Below are positions 7,812-20,675 of a stretch of 64,000 nt of DNA, piece by piece. The notes under the pieces are model-generated. The model had not been told where the DNA came from and made no database searches. It saw nothing but the letters and a program-made list of their open reading frames with translations. The stretch is from assembly GCF_002174305.1 (NCBI RefSeq), contig NZ_MIJB01000005.1:1-64000 (forward strand), given 5' to 3'. A program made the position numbers and the translations under genes. The number at the start of each line of letters is the position of its first letter. Position 1 is the stretch's first letter. Source of the DNA: Aeromicrobium sp. PE09-221 (GTDB taxonomy: Bacteria > Actinomycetota > Actinomycetes > Propionibacteriales > Nocardioidaceae).

Positions 7812-9707
7812 TCAGACTCGACGCCGCTGACGGCTCAGCACGGCCGCGCCCGCGAGCACCAGAAGCGCCGCCGAGGCGAGAAGCCCGCCCGAGACCTCCG
7901 CGCCCGTGGCCGGCAGTCTTCCATGGACGGCCGCGGGCTTCACCGCCGCCGCGGTCCCGTCGCCCACACCCGGAACCACGGGGTCGACACCCGGAACCGC
8001 TGGAGCATCGACCACGGTCACCGTCGTGCTGACATATCCCGCCTCACTGACCAGGAAGATCTCGGCCTCGCCGGCCGGGATCAAGCCCGGCAGGCCGAGC
8101 TCGACACCGGTGTCGGCGCCGGCGAGCTGCCCACCGGCGATGAGATCGTTGACCACGATCGTCACCGGCTCACCGGGCTGGAATCCCATCCCCGCCACGA
8201 GCACACCGTCGGACAACTGCTGCTGGGTGACGCTCTTCGGCGCGTCGATCGACAGATCGGTCAGCACGAAGTCATCGGACAGGAACTGGACGGTCGGCGC
8301 GGCCAGGGGCGTCACCGACATCAGCATCGGCACCTCGGCGAAGAACAGCGCCTCGAACGTGTAGTCGCCGGCCTCGAGCTCCTCGAAGAACTCCCGCGGC
8401 AACTCCAGGCCCATGGCACCGTCCTCATCCGCCTCGGCATCGGTGATGACCAAGGGGACCCCCTCCGCGTCGAGCAGAGCCACGAAACCGAGGGATCCAG
8501 GCTCGATGCCCTCGATACGAAGGTCGAAGCCGTGCTCCGCGTGCGTGGCACGGTCCAGCCAGCGCCCGGCGATATTGCTGGTCAGATCGGTCTCGAACCC
8601 CGCATCGACGATCTCCAAGGTCGACTCCTGGAGCGTGCCCACGTGGTCGTAGATTCGCACCTTGTGCTCGCCGACATCGAGGTAGTCGGGCACCCAGAAC
8701 TCGACTCGTCCGCCCGCGACCCGCACCGTATCGACGTCCTCACCGTCGATCTCGAGCGTGACGGGGAAGTCCTCCGGGAGGTTCTCACCGCGGATGACGA
8801 CGCCTCCGAAGAACAGATCCACGAGATTGATGCGCTGGGGCACGTCGAAGCTCGGATCGCGACGCTCCACGACTTGCTCGACCTTGCGCGTAGGGCTTTC
8901 CAGGGTCAGGATCGGGGCCTCGCCGAGGCTGGCGGCCTCGGACTGTGCGTTGACGTAGAAGCGCAGCTTGCCGGCCGAGTCGGCCTCGCCATTCGTGTAG
9001 GTGAATCCGTGCAGGGCCGTCACCGAGACCGGTTCGCCGGGCGCGAAACCCTCCGCCTGGATCTGGTACCCGCGGTGCTGGACGATGCGGTCATTGGTGA
9101 AGCCCGGAAGCGTCACCGCCGGGTCGGCCACGATAGTCAGCGTGACCGAGTCGGAGAGCACGCTGCTCGGTGCCTCGACGGTCACCTCATAGGTGCCGGG
9201 CGTCTGCGGCAGCGTGCGCCACGTCAGTCGGCCGCTCTCAACCACCGCCCCGAGGGCCTGCTCCTTCCCGTCGAGGAAGATGCGGTACTCACCCGGCTCG
9301 GGATGCGGACCGATGTCGACGCTCAGACCCTCGCCGGCATTCAGCGAAGCGGCCTTCGACGCGGACAGCTCGGACTGGGCGAGCGTGACCTGCGGCGGAT
9401 CCGCCGCGAAGGGGACGAGACGCTCGGCCGCCGGCTCCTCGGACGCTGCCGCCCCCTCGACGGCCGGTTCCAGGTCCTCGACCGCTCCCGGTGAGAGCGG
9501 GGCGTCCTCACTCGCGATCTCCTCGGCCTCGGGGACGATCTCCTGCTCCGCCGACTCCCCGGCGGCCGGTGCCTCCGCCTCCGCGATTACCGGTTCCGGC
9601 TCGACCCCGACCTCGCCGATCGCCGGAGCCGCACCTACGGCGATCAGCGTCGCGGACACCAGGCCCGCGATCGTTCGCCACGCGCCACGGCGCACGCTCG
9701 TCCTCAT
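7812..9707 (-). CDS. LPXTG-anchored cell-surface protein with Ig-like domains
   Basis: Sortase-anchored surface protein of 631 residues. It has an N-terminal signal peptide ending near residue 35, an acidic Ala/Glu/Pro-rich linker (about 40-110), and several beta-rich Ig-like/IPT modules. The C-terminal sorting signal is LPATG followed by a hydrophobic helix and the basic tail QRRRV. The ATG at 9707 is chosen because it directly precedes the signal peptide and follows GGAGG; an upstream start at 9773 would break the signal. No enzymatic motif was found, so an adhesive or structural role is inferred. The gene is convergent with gntR, with a 33-bp gap. Confidence 0.87.
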   Translation of the reverse strand: MRTSVRRGAWRTIAGLVSATLIAVGAAPAIGEVGVEPEPVIAEAEAPAAGESAEQEIVPEAEEIASEDAPLSPGAVEDLEPAVEGAAASEEPAAERLVPFAADPPQVTLAQSELSASKAASLNAGEGLSVDIGPHPEPGEYRIFLDGKEQALGAVVESGRLTWRTLPQTPGTYEVTVEAPSSVLSDSVTLTIVADPAVTLPGFTNDRIVQHRGYQIQAEGFAPGEPVSVTALHGFTYTNGEADSAGKLRFYVNAQSEAASLGEAPILTLESPTRKVEQVVERRDPSFDVPQRINLVDLFFGGVVIRGENLPEDFPVTLEIDGEDVDTVRVAGGRVEFWVPDYLDVGEHKVRIYDHVGTLQESTLEIVDAGFETDLTSNIAGRWLDRATHAEHGFDLRIEGIEPGSLGFVALLDAEGVPLVITDAEADEDGAMGLELPREFFEELEAGDYTFEALFFAEVPMLMSVTPLAAPTVQFLSDDFVLTDLSIDAPKSVTQQQLSDGVLVAGMGFQPGEPVTIVVNDLIAGGQLAGADTGVELGLPGLIPAGEAEIFLVSEAGYVSTTVTVVDAPAVPGVDPVVPGVGDGTAAAVKPAAVHGRLPATGAEVSGGLLASAALLVLAGAAVLSRQRRRV

Positions 9708-9824
9708 CGCCAGTTCTCCTCCCAGACCTCCCGCCCGATGCGCGAGGTCCCCTGGCCGGAGCGTAGCGGTCACTGACGCCGTTCGGAGGCAAAACCGGCA
9801 GACCGCGGTGACCGAAGCCCGCGG

Positions 9825-12961
<3,137 letters not shown>

Positions 12962-12975
12962 GAGATCGTGGAGAG

Positions 12976-13041
12976 GTCCGACACCGGCTCATCGGGGGGA
13001 TCGGGAGACTGACGTTGAACGTCGGCCCGCCGGTGCCGGAC
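12976..13041. repeat. nested inverted repeat downstream of gdhA
   Basis: GTCCGACACCGG (12976-12987) pairs with CCGGTGCCGGAC (13030-13041), 11 of 12 positions. Between the arms GACGTTGAACGTC (13011-13023) is itself a palindrome. It lies immediately after the gdhA stop and could protect the 3' end or slow polymerase. Confidence 0.5.
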
Positions 13042-13118
13042 CTCGCGACGATCCTAGTCCACAATTACATCTTTGTCTGGCATTTTGGAAAAGGTCATCG
13101 ACCGGTGTCGCGACCGGA

Positions 13119-13144
13119 GCCCGCGAAAGATATGCGGGCGTTTT
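13119..13144 (+). terminator. Rho-independent-like terminator downstream of gdhA
   Basis: GCCCGC (13119-13124), a 9-nt loop and GCGGGC (13134-13139) are followed by GTTTT. The stem is perfect but short and the T-run is only four bases, so it is a weak intrinsic terminator. Its T-run overlaps the next promoter. Confidence 0.55.
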
Positions 13145-13172
13145 GACAGCATCGACCAGCGGTCGATAGCGT
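13143..13172 (+). promoter_or_regulatory. promoter of the IPT-domain surface protein
   Basis: A consensus TTGACA (13143-13148), an 18-bp spacer and TAGCGT (13167-13172) lie about 40 bp before the gene at 13214. The -35 is the best match to consensus that I saw in the window. Confidence 0.55.
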
Positions 13173-13213
13173 TCGCGGTGTCGGGGTACGCCGAATCAGG
13201 AGACCCCAAACGC

Positions 13214-14167
13214 ATGTTGCGTCGCCTCGTTACCGTGCTCTCTGCGGTCGCCATCCCGCTCCTCTTCCTCGCACCCGCCTCGGCACGGACCGTCGTCGAC
13301 CGTCCAGTAACCCCGTTGACGATGATGTTCGGCTCTGTCGTAGAGGCGGGGCACGTCTTCACCCCTCCGGCGAACCAGGATGTCCTGAGCGAGATCACCA
13401 TCACCGCCGGCTCCTATGAGGGTGAGCGGACCAGCGTGTCTGTGCATGAATGGGATGCGACCACTGGTCAGGCCATCGGCGAGCCGCTGTTCGAGTCCGC
13501 TCCGCTCACCTTCACGAGTACCGGAACCATGGAGACGCATACGATCGCAGTGCCTGCTCTCGTGGTCAACCCCACCGGCCAGTACGTTCTCTCTTTCCGC
13601 GCGGAGCGCATCCCTTACGTCCTCGACGGCGGCTTCGTCTGGCGGTTCCCCACGGCCGACGCATGGACGGCGATCGACACTGTGGGATTGGCCTACGGCA
13701 TGGTCTTCCACGAGACGCCGGCAGTCTCCGGTCTCTCGCCTTCGTCCGGATTACCCGGCACGGCGGTCAGCGTCACCGGGACAGGATTCGAGGACACCAC
13801 CGAGGTGCTGTTCGGGGATACGGTGGCCGAGTTCACGGTGGAGTCCGATACGGAGATCCTCGTGACCGTACCCCAGCTCCCTGCCGGGACAGTGCCGGTC
13901 CGCGTCGCGTCCGACGGTTTGATCTCCGCCGACGTGCCCGCCGCACAGTTCACCGTGACGATGCCGCCCGAACCGACTCCTCCGCCGTCACCAGGCGGTG
14001 AGGCTCCCGCCGAGGGTGATGACACCACCTCAACCGGACTGACACTTCCCTCCGTCGGCGCCATGACTCCCCTCGGCCTGCTCGCGGCAGCCGTGGCAGC
14101 CGTGGGCGCCGGCCTCACACTCTTCAGGGCAGGAGTTCGAGCAGATACTGGCCGTAGCCGCTCTTGA
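13214..14167 (+). CDS. secreted/surface protein with an IPT/TIG domain and C-terminal membrane anchor
   Basis: The 317-residue precursor starts with a signal peptide ([20 protein letters not shown], cleavage near ASA). A beta-rich domain spans about 25-170, and an IPT/TIG Ig-like domain follows ([19 protein letters not shown], about 175-260). A Pro/Gly/Glu-rich linker leads to LPSVG, a hydrophobic helix and a basic tail, resembling a divergent sorting signal. The ATG at 13214 begins the signal peptide; earlier in-frame starts would lie upstream of the promoter. The last 44 bp overlap the 3' end of rmlA on the other strand. Function unknown. Confidence 0.8.
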   Translation: MLRRLVTVLSAVAIPLLFLAPASARTVVDRPVTPLTMMFGSVVEAGHVFTPPANQDVLSEITITAGSYEGERTSVSVHEWDATTGQAIGEPLFESAPLTFTSTGTMETHTIAVPALVVNPTGQYVLSFRAERIPYVLDGGFVWRFPTADAWTAIDTVGLAYGMVFHETPAVSGLSPSSGLPGTAVSVTGTGFEDTTEVLFGDTVAEFTVESDTEILVTVPQLPAGTVPVRVASDGLISADVPAAQFTVTMPPEPTPPPSPGGEAPAEGDDTTSTGLTLPSVGAMTPLGLLAAAVAAVGAGLTLFRAGVRADTGRSRS

Positions 14168-14984
14168 CCAGCGGCTCGGCGCGGGCACGCAGCTCGTCGG
14201 CGCTCAGCCATCCCTGACGCCAGGCGATCTCCTCGGGACAGGCGATCTTGAGCCCCTGCCGTTTCTCGATCGTGCGTACGAAGGATCCGGCATCGGCGAG
14301 ATCGTCGAAGGTGCCCGTGTCCAGCCAGGCCGTTCCACGTGGCAGCACCTCGACCTGGAGCTTGCCCTCGTCCAGATAGAGACGATTGAGATCGGTGATC
14401 TCCAGCTCGCCACGCGGCGAGGGACGCAGGCCCTTGGCCCGCTCGACGACCGAGTTGTCATAGAAGTACAGACCCGGCACGGCGTAGTTGCTCTTCGGCT
14501 GGGACGGCTTCTCCTCCAACGAGATCGCGCGACCGGAGTCGTCGAACTCCACGACACCGTAGGCGGTCGGATCGGCGACCCAGTAGCCGAAGACCGCCGC
14601 ACCCTCGGTGTCGTCGAAGCGGTGCAGGCTCGTACCCACGCCGGCGCCGTAGAAGATGTTGTCGCCCAGCACCAGGGCGGCTCCCTCGGAGCCGATGTGC
14701 TCCTCGCCGATGACGAAGGCCTGAGCCAGGCCGTCGGGGCTCGGCTGCTGCGCGAAGGTGATGTTCACACCCAGATGCGAACCGTCCCCCAGCAGCCGCT
14801 CGAACTGGGCGGCGTCATGGGGTGTGGTGATGACGAGGATGTCGCGGATACCCGCCGTCATCAGCGTCGACAACGGGTAGTAGATCATCGGCTTGTCGTA
14901 GACCGGGACCAGTTGCTTGCTCACGCCCAGGGTGATCGGGTGGAGCCGCGATCCGGTGCCCCCGGCCAGGATGATTCCGCGCAT
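14124..14984 (-). CDS. rmlA: glucose-1-phosphate thymidylyltransferase
   Basis: First enzyme of dTDP-L-rhamnose synthesis: dTTP plus glucose 1-phosphate gives dTDP-glucose. The 286-residue protein begins with the nucleotidyltransferase signature [11 protein letters not shown] (residues 8-18) and continues with [12 protein letters not shown] and the sugar-binding [20 protein letters not shown] region. Length is standard for RmlA. It is divergent from rmlB with only 58 bp between starts. On its strand TAGGCT sits 7 nt before the ATG, so the gene appears leaderless. Rhamnose is a common sugar in actinobacterial wall polymers. Confidence 0.95.
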   Translation of the reverse strand: MRGIILAGGTGSRLHPITLGVSKQLVPVYDKPMIYYPLSTLMTAGIRDILVITTPHDAAQFERLLGDGSHLGVNITFAQQPSPDGLAQAFVIGEEHIGSEGAALVLGDNIFYGAGVGTSLHRFDDTEGAAVFGYWVADPTAYGVVEFDDSGRAISLEEKPSQPKSNYAVPGLYFYDNSVVERAKGLRPSPRGELEITDLNRLYLDEGKLQVEVLPRGTAWLDTGTFDDLADAGSFVRTIEKRQGLKIACPEEIAWRQGWLSADELRARAEPLVKSGYGQYLLELLP

Positions 14985-14991
14985 GGTGCCG

Positions 14992-14997
14992 AGCCTA
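14992..14997 (-). promoter_or_regulatory. -10 box of leaderless rmlA
   Basis: Minus-strand TAGGCT ends 7 nt before the rmlA ATG. Confidence 0.5.
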
Positions 14998-15030
14998 CCG
15001 GGAGCCCAGGACCCGCACGGGATCGATTGG

Positions 15031-16040
<1,010 letters not shown>

Positions 16041-16041
<1 letters not shown>

Positions 16042-17342
16042 TGGTCAGCGTCGACACCACGCAGATCCCCGGTCTCCTCGTCGTCCACCTCGACGTCCAC
16101 GGTGACAACCGCGGCTGGTTCAAGGAGAACTGGCAGCGCGAGAAGATGACGGCTCTCGGGCTGCCGGACTTCGGACCGGTACAGAACAATGTCTCCTTCA
16201 ATGCCGATGCGGGCACCATCCGCGGTATCCACGCCGAGCCCTGGGACAAGTTCGTGTCCGTCGCTGCGGGCCGCGCCTTCGGTGCCTGGGTCGACCTGCG
16301 CGAGGGCGAGTCCTTCGGGCGCACCTTCTGGATCGAGCTGAACCCCGAGACCGCGGTATTCGTGCCCCGCGGAGTGGCCAACTCCTTCCAGGTTCTCGAG
16401 GACCGCACGGCCTACTCCTATCTCGTCAACGCGCACTGGCGCGCCGACGCCACCTACACCAATGTCAACCTGCTCGACCCGGCCCTCGCGATCCCCTGGC
16501 CGGCGGAGATCGCCGAGATGTCCGAGAAAGACAAGGGACATCCCCTGCTCGCCGAGGTGAGCCCCGTGCCGGCGAAGCAGACGATCGTGCTCGGCGCGAA
16601 CGGTCAGCTGGGACGAGCCCTCCGCAAGGCCAGACCCGATCTGACCTTCTACGACCGGAGCAGCGTCGACCTCGCCGATCCGTCGACCCTCGACACCGTG
16701 CGGTGGGATGACGTGCAGACGATCATCAACGCCGCCGCCTACACGGATGTCGACGGTGCGGAGACCCCGGGGGGACGCCGTGACGCCTGGGCGGTCAATG
16801 TGACGGGTGTAGCCGTCCTCGCGCGCATCGCCATCGAGCACGGACTGACCCTCGTCAACGTGTCGAGCGACTACGTCTTCGACGGCACCGTGGAGGAGCA
16901 CCCGGTCGACGAGCCTTTGTCGCCGCTCGGGGTCTACGGGCAGACCAAAGCGGCGGGCGAGGCCGTCACCTCGACCGTGCCGCGGCACTACATCGTGCGC
17001 ACCAGCTGGGTGATCGGCGAGGGCAAGAACTTCGTCGACACGATGCGCCGACTCGCGCGCGACGGCATCAGCCCCTCGGTGGTCGACGACCAGATCGGGC
17101 GGTTGACCCACGCGGACGATCTCGCCGCGGGCATCCTCGCCCTGCTGGACAGCGAAGCCCCCTTCGGCGTGCACCACGTCACCGGGACCGGCGAGCCGCG
17201 ATCCTGGGCCGACATCGCCCGCGCGGTCTTCGCGGAGGAGGGACGCGACCCCGCCGATGTGACCGGTGTCAGCACCGAGGAGTACGCGGCCGGCAAGCCG
17301 ACGGCTCCGCGTCCTCGCCACTCCGCGCTGCGACTCACCTGA
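16041..17342 (+). CDS. fused dTDP-4-dehydrorhamnose 3,5-epimerase / 4-reductase (RmlC-RmlD)
   Basis: Bifunctional enzyme for the last two steps to dTDP-L-rhamnose. Residues 1 to about 180 are the RmlC cupin, with the catalytic His in RGIHAEPWDK and the Lys after it. Residues from about 181 are the RmlD reductase, beginning with the Rossmann motif LGANGQLG and containing DYVFDG and YGQTK. The fused arrangement is known in other actinobacteria, including corynebacteria. The start at 16041 overlaps the rmlB stop. The product has 433 residues, close to the sum of the two separate enzymes. Confidence 0.93.
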
Positions 17343-17770
17343 GACCCGGCTCATCTCCCGCCGCCGGCGCGCGAATGCTCACCGACGAGGGTAGATCACG
17401 CACCGGCGATGGTTGATAGCTCACCGCGACCGTGTGGCGACGTCCCGCCATGGAAGCGAAGCTCCATCGCTCGGGCACGGAGCGCCCCCACTGCCGAGCC
17501 ATCCGCCCGCCCCAGCATCCGATGCGGACGGTTCAGGGAAGAGGCGGCCCACCGCGCTCTCGCCGCGGCCAGCTCGAGAACGAATGACCGCGCCAGCGAC
17601 CAAGCCGGGGCGCGGTGGGCGCTGAGGCCACGCTAGCGAGCCACGAGACGCGCGCCAAATCGAGACATGTTCTGAGCAGGAAAATCCCACGATGCGAACA
17701 CATATGCGCATAACTTGTCATGCACGTGACAACTTTTCGCGGGGTCTGACAGGCGGCGGGTCGACGCGGC
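17343..17770. other. 428-bp gap between convergent genes, no gene seen
   Basis: Short frames in 17409-17711 lack ribosome sites, family resemblance and codon bias, and I do not call them. The right part (about 17640-17740) is clearly AT-richer than the surroundings and holds the two palindromes listed at 17703-17732. It may be a remnant of transferred DNA or contain a small RNA. Confidence 0.6.
17703..17732. repeat. adjacent palindromes in the AT-rich gap before glpK's 3' end
   Basis: TATGCGCATA (17703-17712) is a perfect 10-bp palindrome. Two bases later TTGTCA (17715-17720) and TGACAA (17727-17732) form an inverted repeat with a 6-bp centre, typical in size of a dimeric regulator's operator. 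Neither neighbouring gene starts here. Confidence 0.5.
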
Positions 17771-19285
17771 TCAGTCGACGTCCTCGTCCACCCAGTCGAA
17801 GGTCTTGGTGACGGCCTTCTTCCAGTTGCGGTACAGCCGGTCGCGATCGGCCTCGTCCATCGTGGGCTCCCAGCGCTTGTCCTCCTGCCAGTTGCGCTCC
17901 AGCTCCTCGGTGCTCTCCCAGAAGCCGACCGCCAAGCCCGCCGCATAGGCCGCTCCGAGCGCGGTCGTCTCCACGACCACCGGGCGCACCACGGGGACCC
18001 GCAGGATGTCGGCCTGGAACTGCATCAACGTGTCATTGGCGGTCATCCCGCCGTCGACCCTCAGCTCCGTCAACGGCACCTCCGCATCGGAGTTGACGGC
18101 GTCGAGCACCTCCGCGGTCTGATAGGCCGTCGCCTCCAACACCGCACGCGCGATGTGCCCCTTGTTGATGTAGCGGGTGAGCCCCACGAGAGCGCCGCGC
18201 GCATCGGGGCGCCAATAGGGCGCGAACAGGCCCGAGAAGGCCGGGACGAAGTATGCGCCGCCGTTGTCGTCGACGGACTCCGCCAGCTGCTCGACCTCAG
18301 GGGCCGAGGAGATGATCCCGAGATTGTCGCGCAGCCACTGCACCAGGGATCCGGTGACGGCGATCGACCCCTCCAGTGCGTAGTAGGGCTCCTCATCGCC
18401 GAGCTGATAAGCCAGCGTGGTGATGAGCCCGTTATCGGACTTGACGATCTCGTGGCCGGTGTTGACGATCAGGAAGTTTCCCGTGCCATAGGTGTTCTTG
18501 GCGCCGCCGCGGTCGAAGGCCGCCTGGCCGAAGGTGGCCGCCTGTTGATCGCCGAGGATGCCCGCGATCGGCGTCTCACGCAGCAGCGACTCCGAGTGCG
18601 CATGCCCGTACACCTCGCTCGAGGACTTGATCTCCGGCAGCATCGACGCGGGGACGCCGAAGACCTCCAGGATGTCCTCGTCCCAGGTCCGGCTCGCCAG
18701 ATCCATGAAGAGCGTACGCGACGCATTGGTGACATCGGTGACGTGCACGCCGCCCTCCGTGCCACCGGTCAGATTCCAGAGCACCCACGTGTCGGTGGTC
18801 CCGAACAGCAGGTCACCGGCCTCGGCCCGCTCCCGGGCACCCTCGACATTATCGAGGATCCACTTGACCTTGGTGCCCGCGAAGTAGGTGGCGAGCGGCA
18901 GGCCGGTGGTCTCCTTGAAGCGCTCGGTGCCGCCGTCCTGGGCGAGCTCGTTCACGATCTTCTGGGTGCGGGTGTCCTGCCAGACGATCGCGTTGTAGAC
19001 GGCCTCACCGGTGTTCTTGTCCCACACGACGGTCGTCTCGCGCTGATTGGTGATGCCGATGGCCTCGACATTGTGGCGGGTGACGTTGGCACGGCTCAGC
19101 GCCTGACCGATGACCTCGCGGGTGTTGTCCCAGATCTCCTTGGGGTCGTGCTCGACCCAGCCCGCATGGGGGAAGATCTGCTCGTGCTCCATCTGGCCGG
19201 TGCTGACGACGGTGCCGTCGTGATCGAAGAGGATGGCGCGGCTGGACGTGGTGCCTTGATCGATGGCCATCACGTACTGGGTCAT
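17771..19285 (-). CDS. glpK: glycerol kinase
   Basis: Phosphorylates glycerol to glycerol 3-phosphate with ATP. The 504-residue protein shows the FGGY-kinase features: DQGTTSSR near the N-terminus, [11 protein letters not shown], the [15 protein letters not shown] loop, and the C-terminal signature with [23 protein letters not shown] lies 5 nt before the chosen ATG. It lies 22 bp downstream of the aquaglyceroporin gene on the same strand, forming a glpFK operon. The frame continues upstream without stop, but that extension overlaps glpF and is a shadow. Confidence 0.96.
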   Translation of the reverse strand: MTQYVMAIDQGTTSSRAILFDHDGTVVSTGQMEHEQIFPHAGWVEHDPKEIWDNTREVIGQALSRANVTRHNVEAIGITNQRETTVVWDKNTGEAVYNAIVWQDTRTQKIVNELAQDGGTERFKETTGLPLATYFAGTKVKWILDNVEGARERAEAGDLLFGTTDTWVLWNLTGGTEGGVHVTDVTNASRTLFMDLASRTWDEDILEVFGVPASMLPEIKSSSEVYGHAHSESLLRETPIAGILGDQQAATFGQAAFDRGGAKNTYGTGNFLIVNTGHEIVKSDNGLITTLAYQLGDEEPYYALEGSIAVTGSLVQWLRDNLGIISSAPEVEQLAESVDDNGGAYFVPAFSGLFAPYWRPDARGALVGLTRYINKGHIARAVLEATAYQTAEVLDAVNSDAEVPLTELRVDGGMTANDTLMQFQADILRVPVVRPVVVETTALGAAYAAGLAVGFWESTEELERNWQEDKRWEPTMDEADRDRLYRNWKKAVTKTFDWVDEDVD

Positions 19286-19307
19286 GGGTCTCTCCTTGGG
19301 GTCGTGG

Positions 19308-20063
19308 TCAGGACAGCAGAGGCAGCAGAGGGTAGGAGGCGAGGCCTGCGAGGAGGCCGCCGAGCAAGGGGCCGAGGATCGGCACCCAGGCATAGGCCCA
19401 GTCGCTCGTTCCCTTGTCCTTGATGGGCAGCAGGGCGTGCGCGATGCGCGGGCCGAGGTCGCGGGCGGGGTTGATGGCGTAACCGGTCGGACCACCGAGC
19501 GAGGCGCCGATGCCGACGACGAGGAGCGCCACGGGCATGGCGCCGAGGGCGGCGAGGCCGGCGGGGGCATCCGTGCCCGCATCGCCCACCCGGCTGAACG
19601 CGATGACCACGAAGACGAGGACGAAGGTCGCGATCACCTCGGTCACCACATTCCATGGATACGAGCGGATCTCCGGAGCCGTGGAGAACACCGAGAACTT
19701 CCTGGTCGCATCCTCCTCGGCATCGAAGTGCTGCTTGTAGGCCAGGAATACGAGACAGGCGCCGAGGAAGGCGCCGAGGAGCTGAGCGGCGATGTAGACC
19801 GCGAACTGGGCGATGTCGATCTCGCCCGTGACGAGCAGTCCGACCGAGACGGCCGGGTTCAGATGCGCGCCGGACGCATAGGCGACGCTGACGCCGGCGA
19901 ACACACCGAGACCCCAGCCGAAGTTGATCATCAGCCAGCCGCCGTCGAGGCCCTTGGACTTCGCCAGCAGAGCGGTCGCCACGACGCCGCCGCCGAGAAG
20001 GACGAGAATCCCCGTACCGACAGTCTCGGCCAGGAAGATCGTCCCCATCGAGGGGGAGTCCAT
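19308..20063 (-). CDS. glpF: glycerol uptake facilitator (aquaglyceroporin, MIP family)
   Basis: Membrane channel passing glycerol and small polyols. The 251-residue protein has six helices plus two re-entrant NPA loops: HLNPAVS (NPA at 69-71) and [10 protein letters not shown] near residue 198. The Asp after the second NPAR is the hallmark of glycerol facilitators as opposed to water-selective aquaporins. GGAGG lies 9 nt before the ATG. It is first in the operon with glpK, coupling entry to phosphorylation. Confidence 0.93.
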   Translation of the reverse strand: MDSPSMGTIFLAETVGTGILVLLGGGVVATALLAKSKGLDGGWLMINFGWGLGVFAGVSVAYASGAHLNPAVSVGLLVTGEIDIAQFAVYIAAQLLGAFLGACLVFLAYKQHFDAEEDATRKFSVFSTAPEIRSYPWNVVTEVIATFVLVFVVIAFSRVGDAGTDAPAGLAALGAMPVALLVVGIGASLGGPTGYAINPARDLGPRIAHALLPIKDKGTSDWAYAWVPILGPLLGGLLAGLASYPLLPLLS

Positions 20064-20167
20064 CGAGATCCGCCTCCTTCGGGGCAGTGGTCGGATTCAT
20101 CTCCCCGATCTCGATCGTAGGAGTTGTGCCGTTCGTCGGCTCGCCGAGCGATGCCGAGGCCGCCGAC

Positions 20168-20173
20168 TAGACT
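20168..20173 (+). promoter_or_regulatory. -10 box of leaderless MarR gene
   Basis: TAGACT ends 6 nt before the GTG at 20180. Confidence 0.45.
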
Positions 20174-20179
20174 GCCCGC

Positions 20180-20623
20180 GTGCCCGCCGATCGCGATCCC
20201 CTCGCCCTCGACGAACAGGTGTGCTTCGCGCTGGCCGTGGCTGCCCGCTCGGTGATCGCCGCCTACAAGCCCGCTCTCGAACCCCTCGGGCTGACCCATC
20301 CGCAGTATCTGGTGATGCTCGCGCTCTGGCAGGACGATGGGCTCGGCCTGAGTGAGCTCAGTGCGACGCTGTCCCTCGATCCAGGCACCGCCTCGCCACT
20401 GGTCAAGAGACTCGAGCAGATGGGATTCGTCGAGCGGGTCCGCTCGCCCCACGATCAGCGCTCGCTGCAGATCACTCTGACCGAGGATGGCCGGGCGCTC
20501 CGCTCCAGGGCTCTCGACGTGCCGACGGCCATGCTCGAACGGCTCGGCATGACCGAGGACGACCTCGATGAGGCCAACGCCCTGCTCCATCGCATCATCG
20601 CCGCCGCGCACGCGGCCGGATGA
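20180..20623 (+). CDS. MarR family regulator, OhrR-like peroxide sensor
   Basis: Winged-helix repressor of 147 residues. The N-terminal LDEQVCFALAVAAR segment carries Cys15 at the position of the peroxide-sensing cysteine of OhrR, followed by YKPALEPLGLTHPQYLVMLALW, a near-diagnostic OhrR helix pair. The wing has SPHDQRSL. OhrR proteins normally control an organic hydroperoxide reductase gene (ohr), but no ohr lies next to it here; the neighbours are glpF (divergent) and the CRISPR array. The target may therefore be elsewhere. GTG start, leaderless by position. Confidence 0.85.
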   Translation: MPADRDPLALDEQVCFALAVAARSVIAAYKPALEPLGLTHPQYLVMLALWQDDGLGLSELSATLSLDPGTASPLVKRLEQMGFVERVRSPHDQRSLQITLTEDGRALRSRALDVPTAMLERLGMTEDDLDEANALLHRIIAAAHAAG

Positions 20624-20675
20624 CATCGGACAGTCGCGGCGCGTGGCGCGCAGCCGGAACAGAGCGGAGCCCCAT

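Noticed and set aside
7923..9494. 523-codon plus-strand frame antisense to the LPXTG gene
   Set aside because: Shadow of a GC-rich gene: composition is Arg/Gly/Leu-rich, it has no family motif, and the opposite strand encodes a complete sorting signal.
17409..17711. Short frames in the gap before glpK's 3' end
   Set aside because: No ribosome site, no coding bias, no family resemblance; the frames overlap on both strands.
19285..19582. Extension of glpK by 99 codons upstream
   Set aside because: It overlaps glpF and reads as low-complexity Pro/Ser/Arg; the ATG at 19285 has AAGGAGA and starts the known N-terminus.
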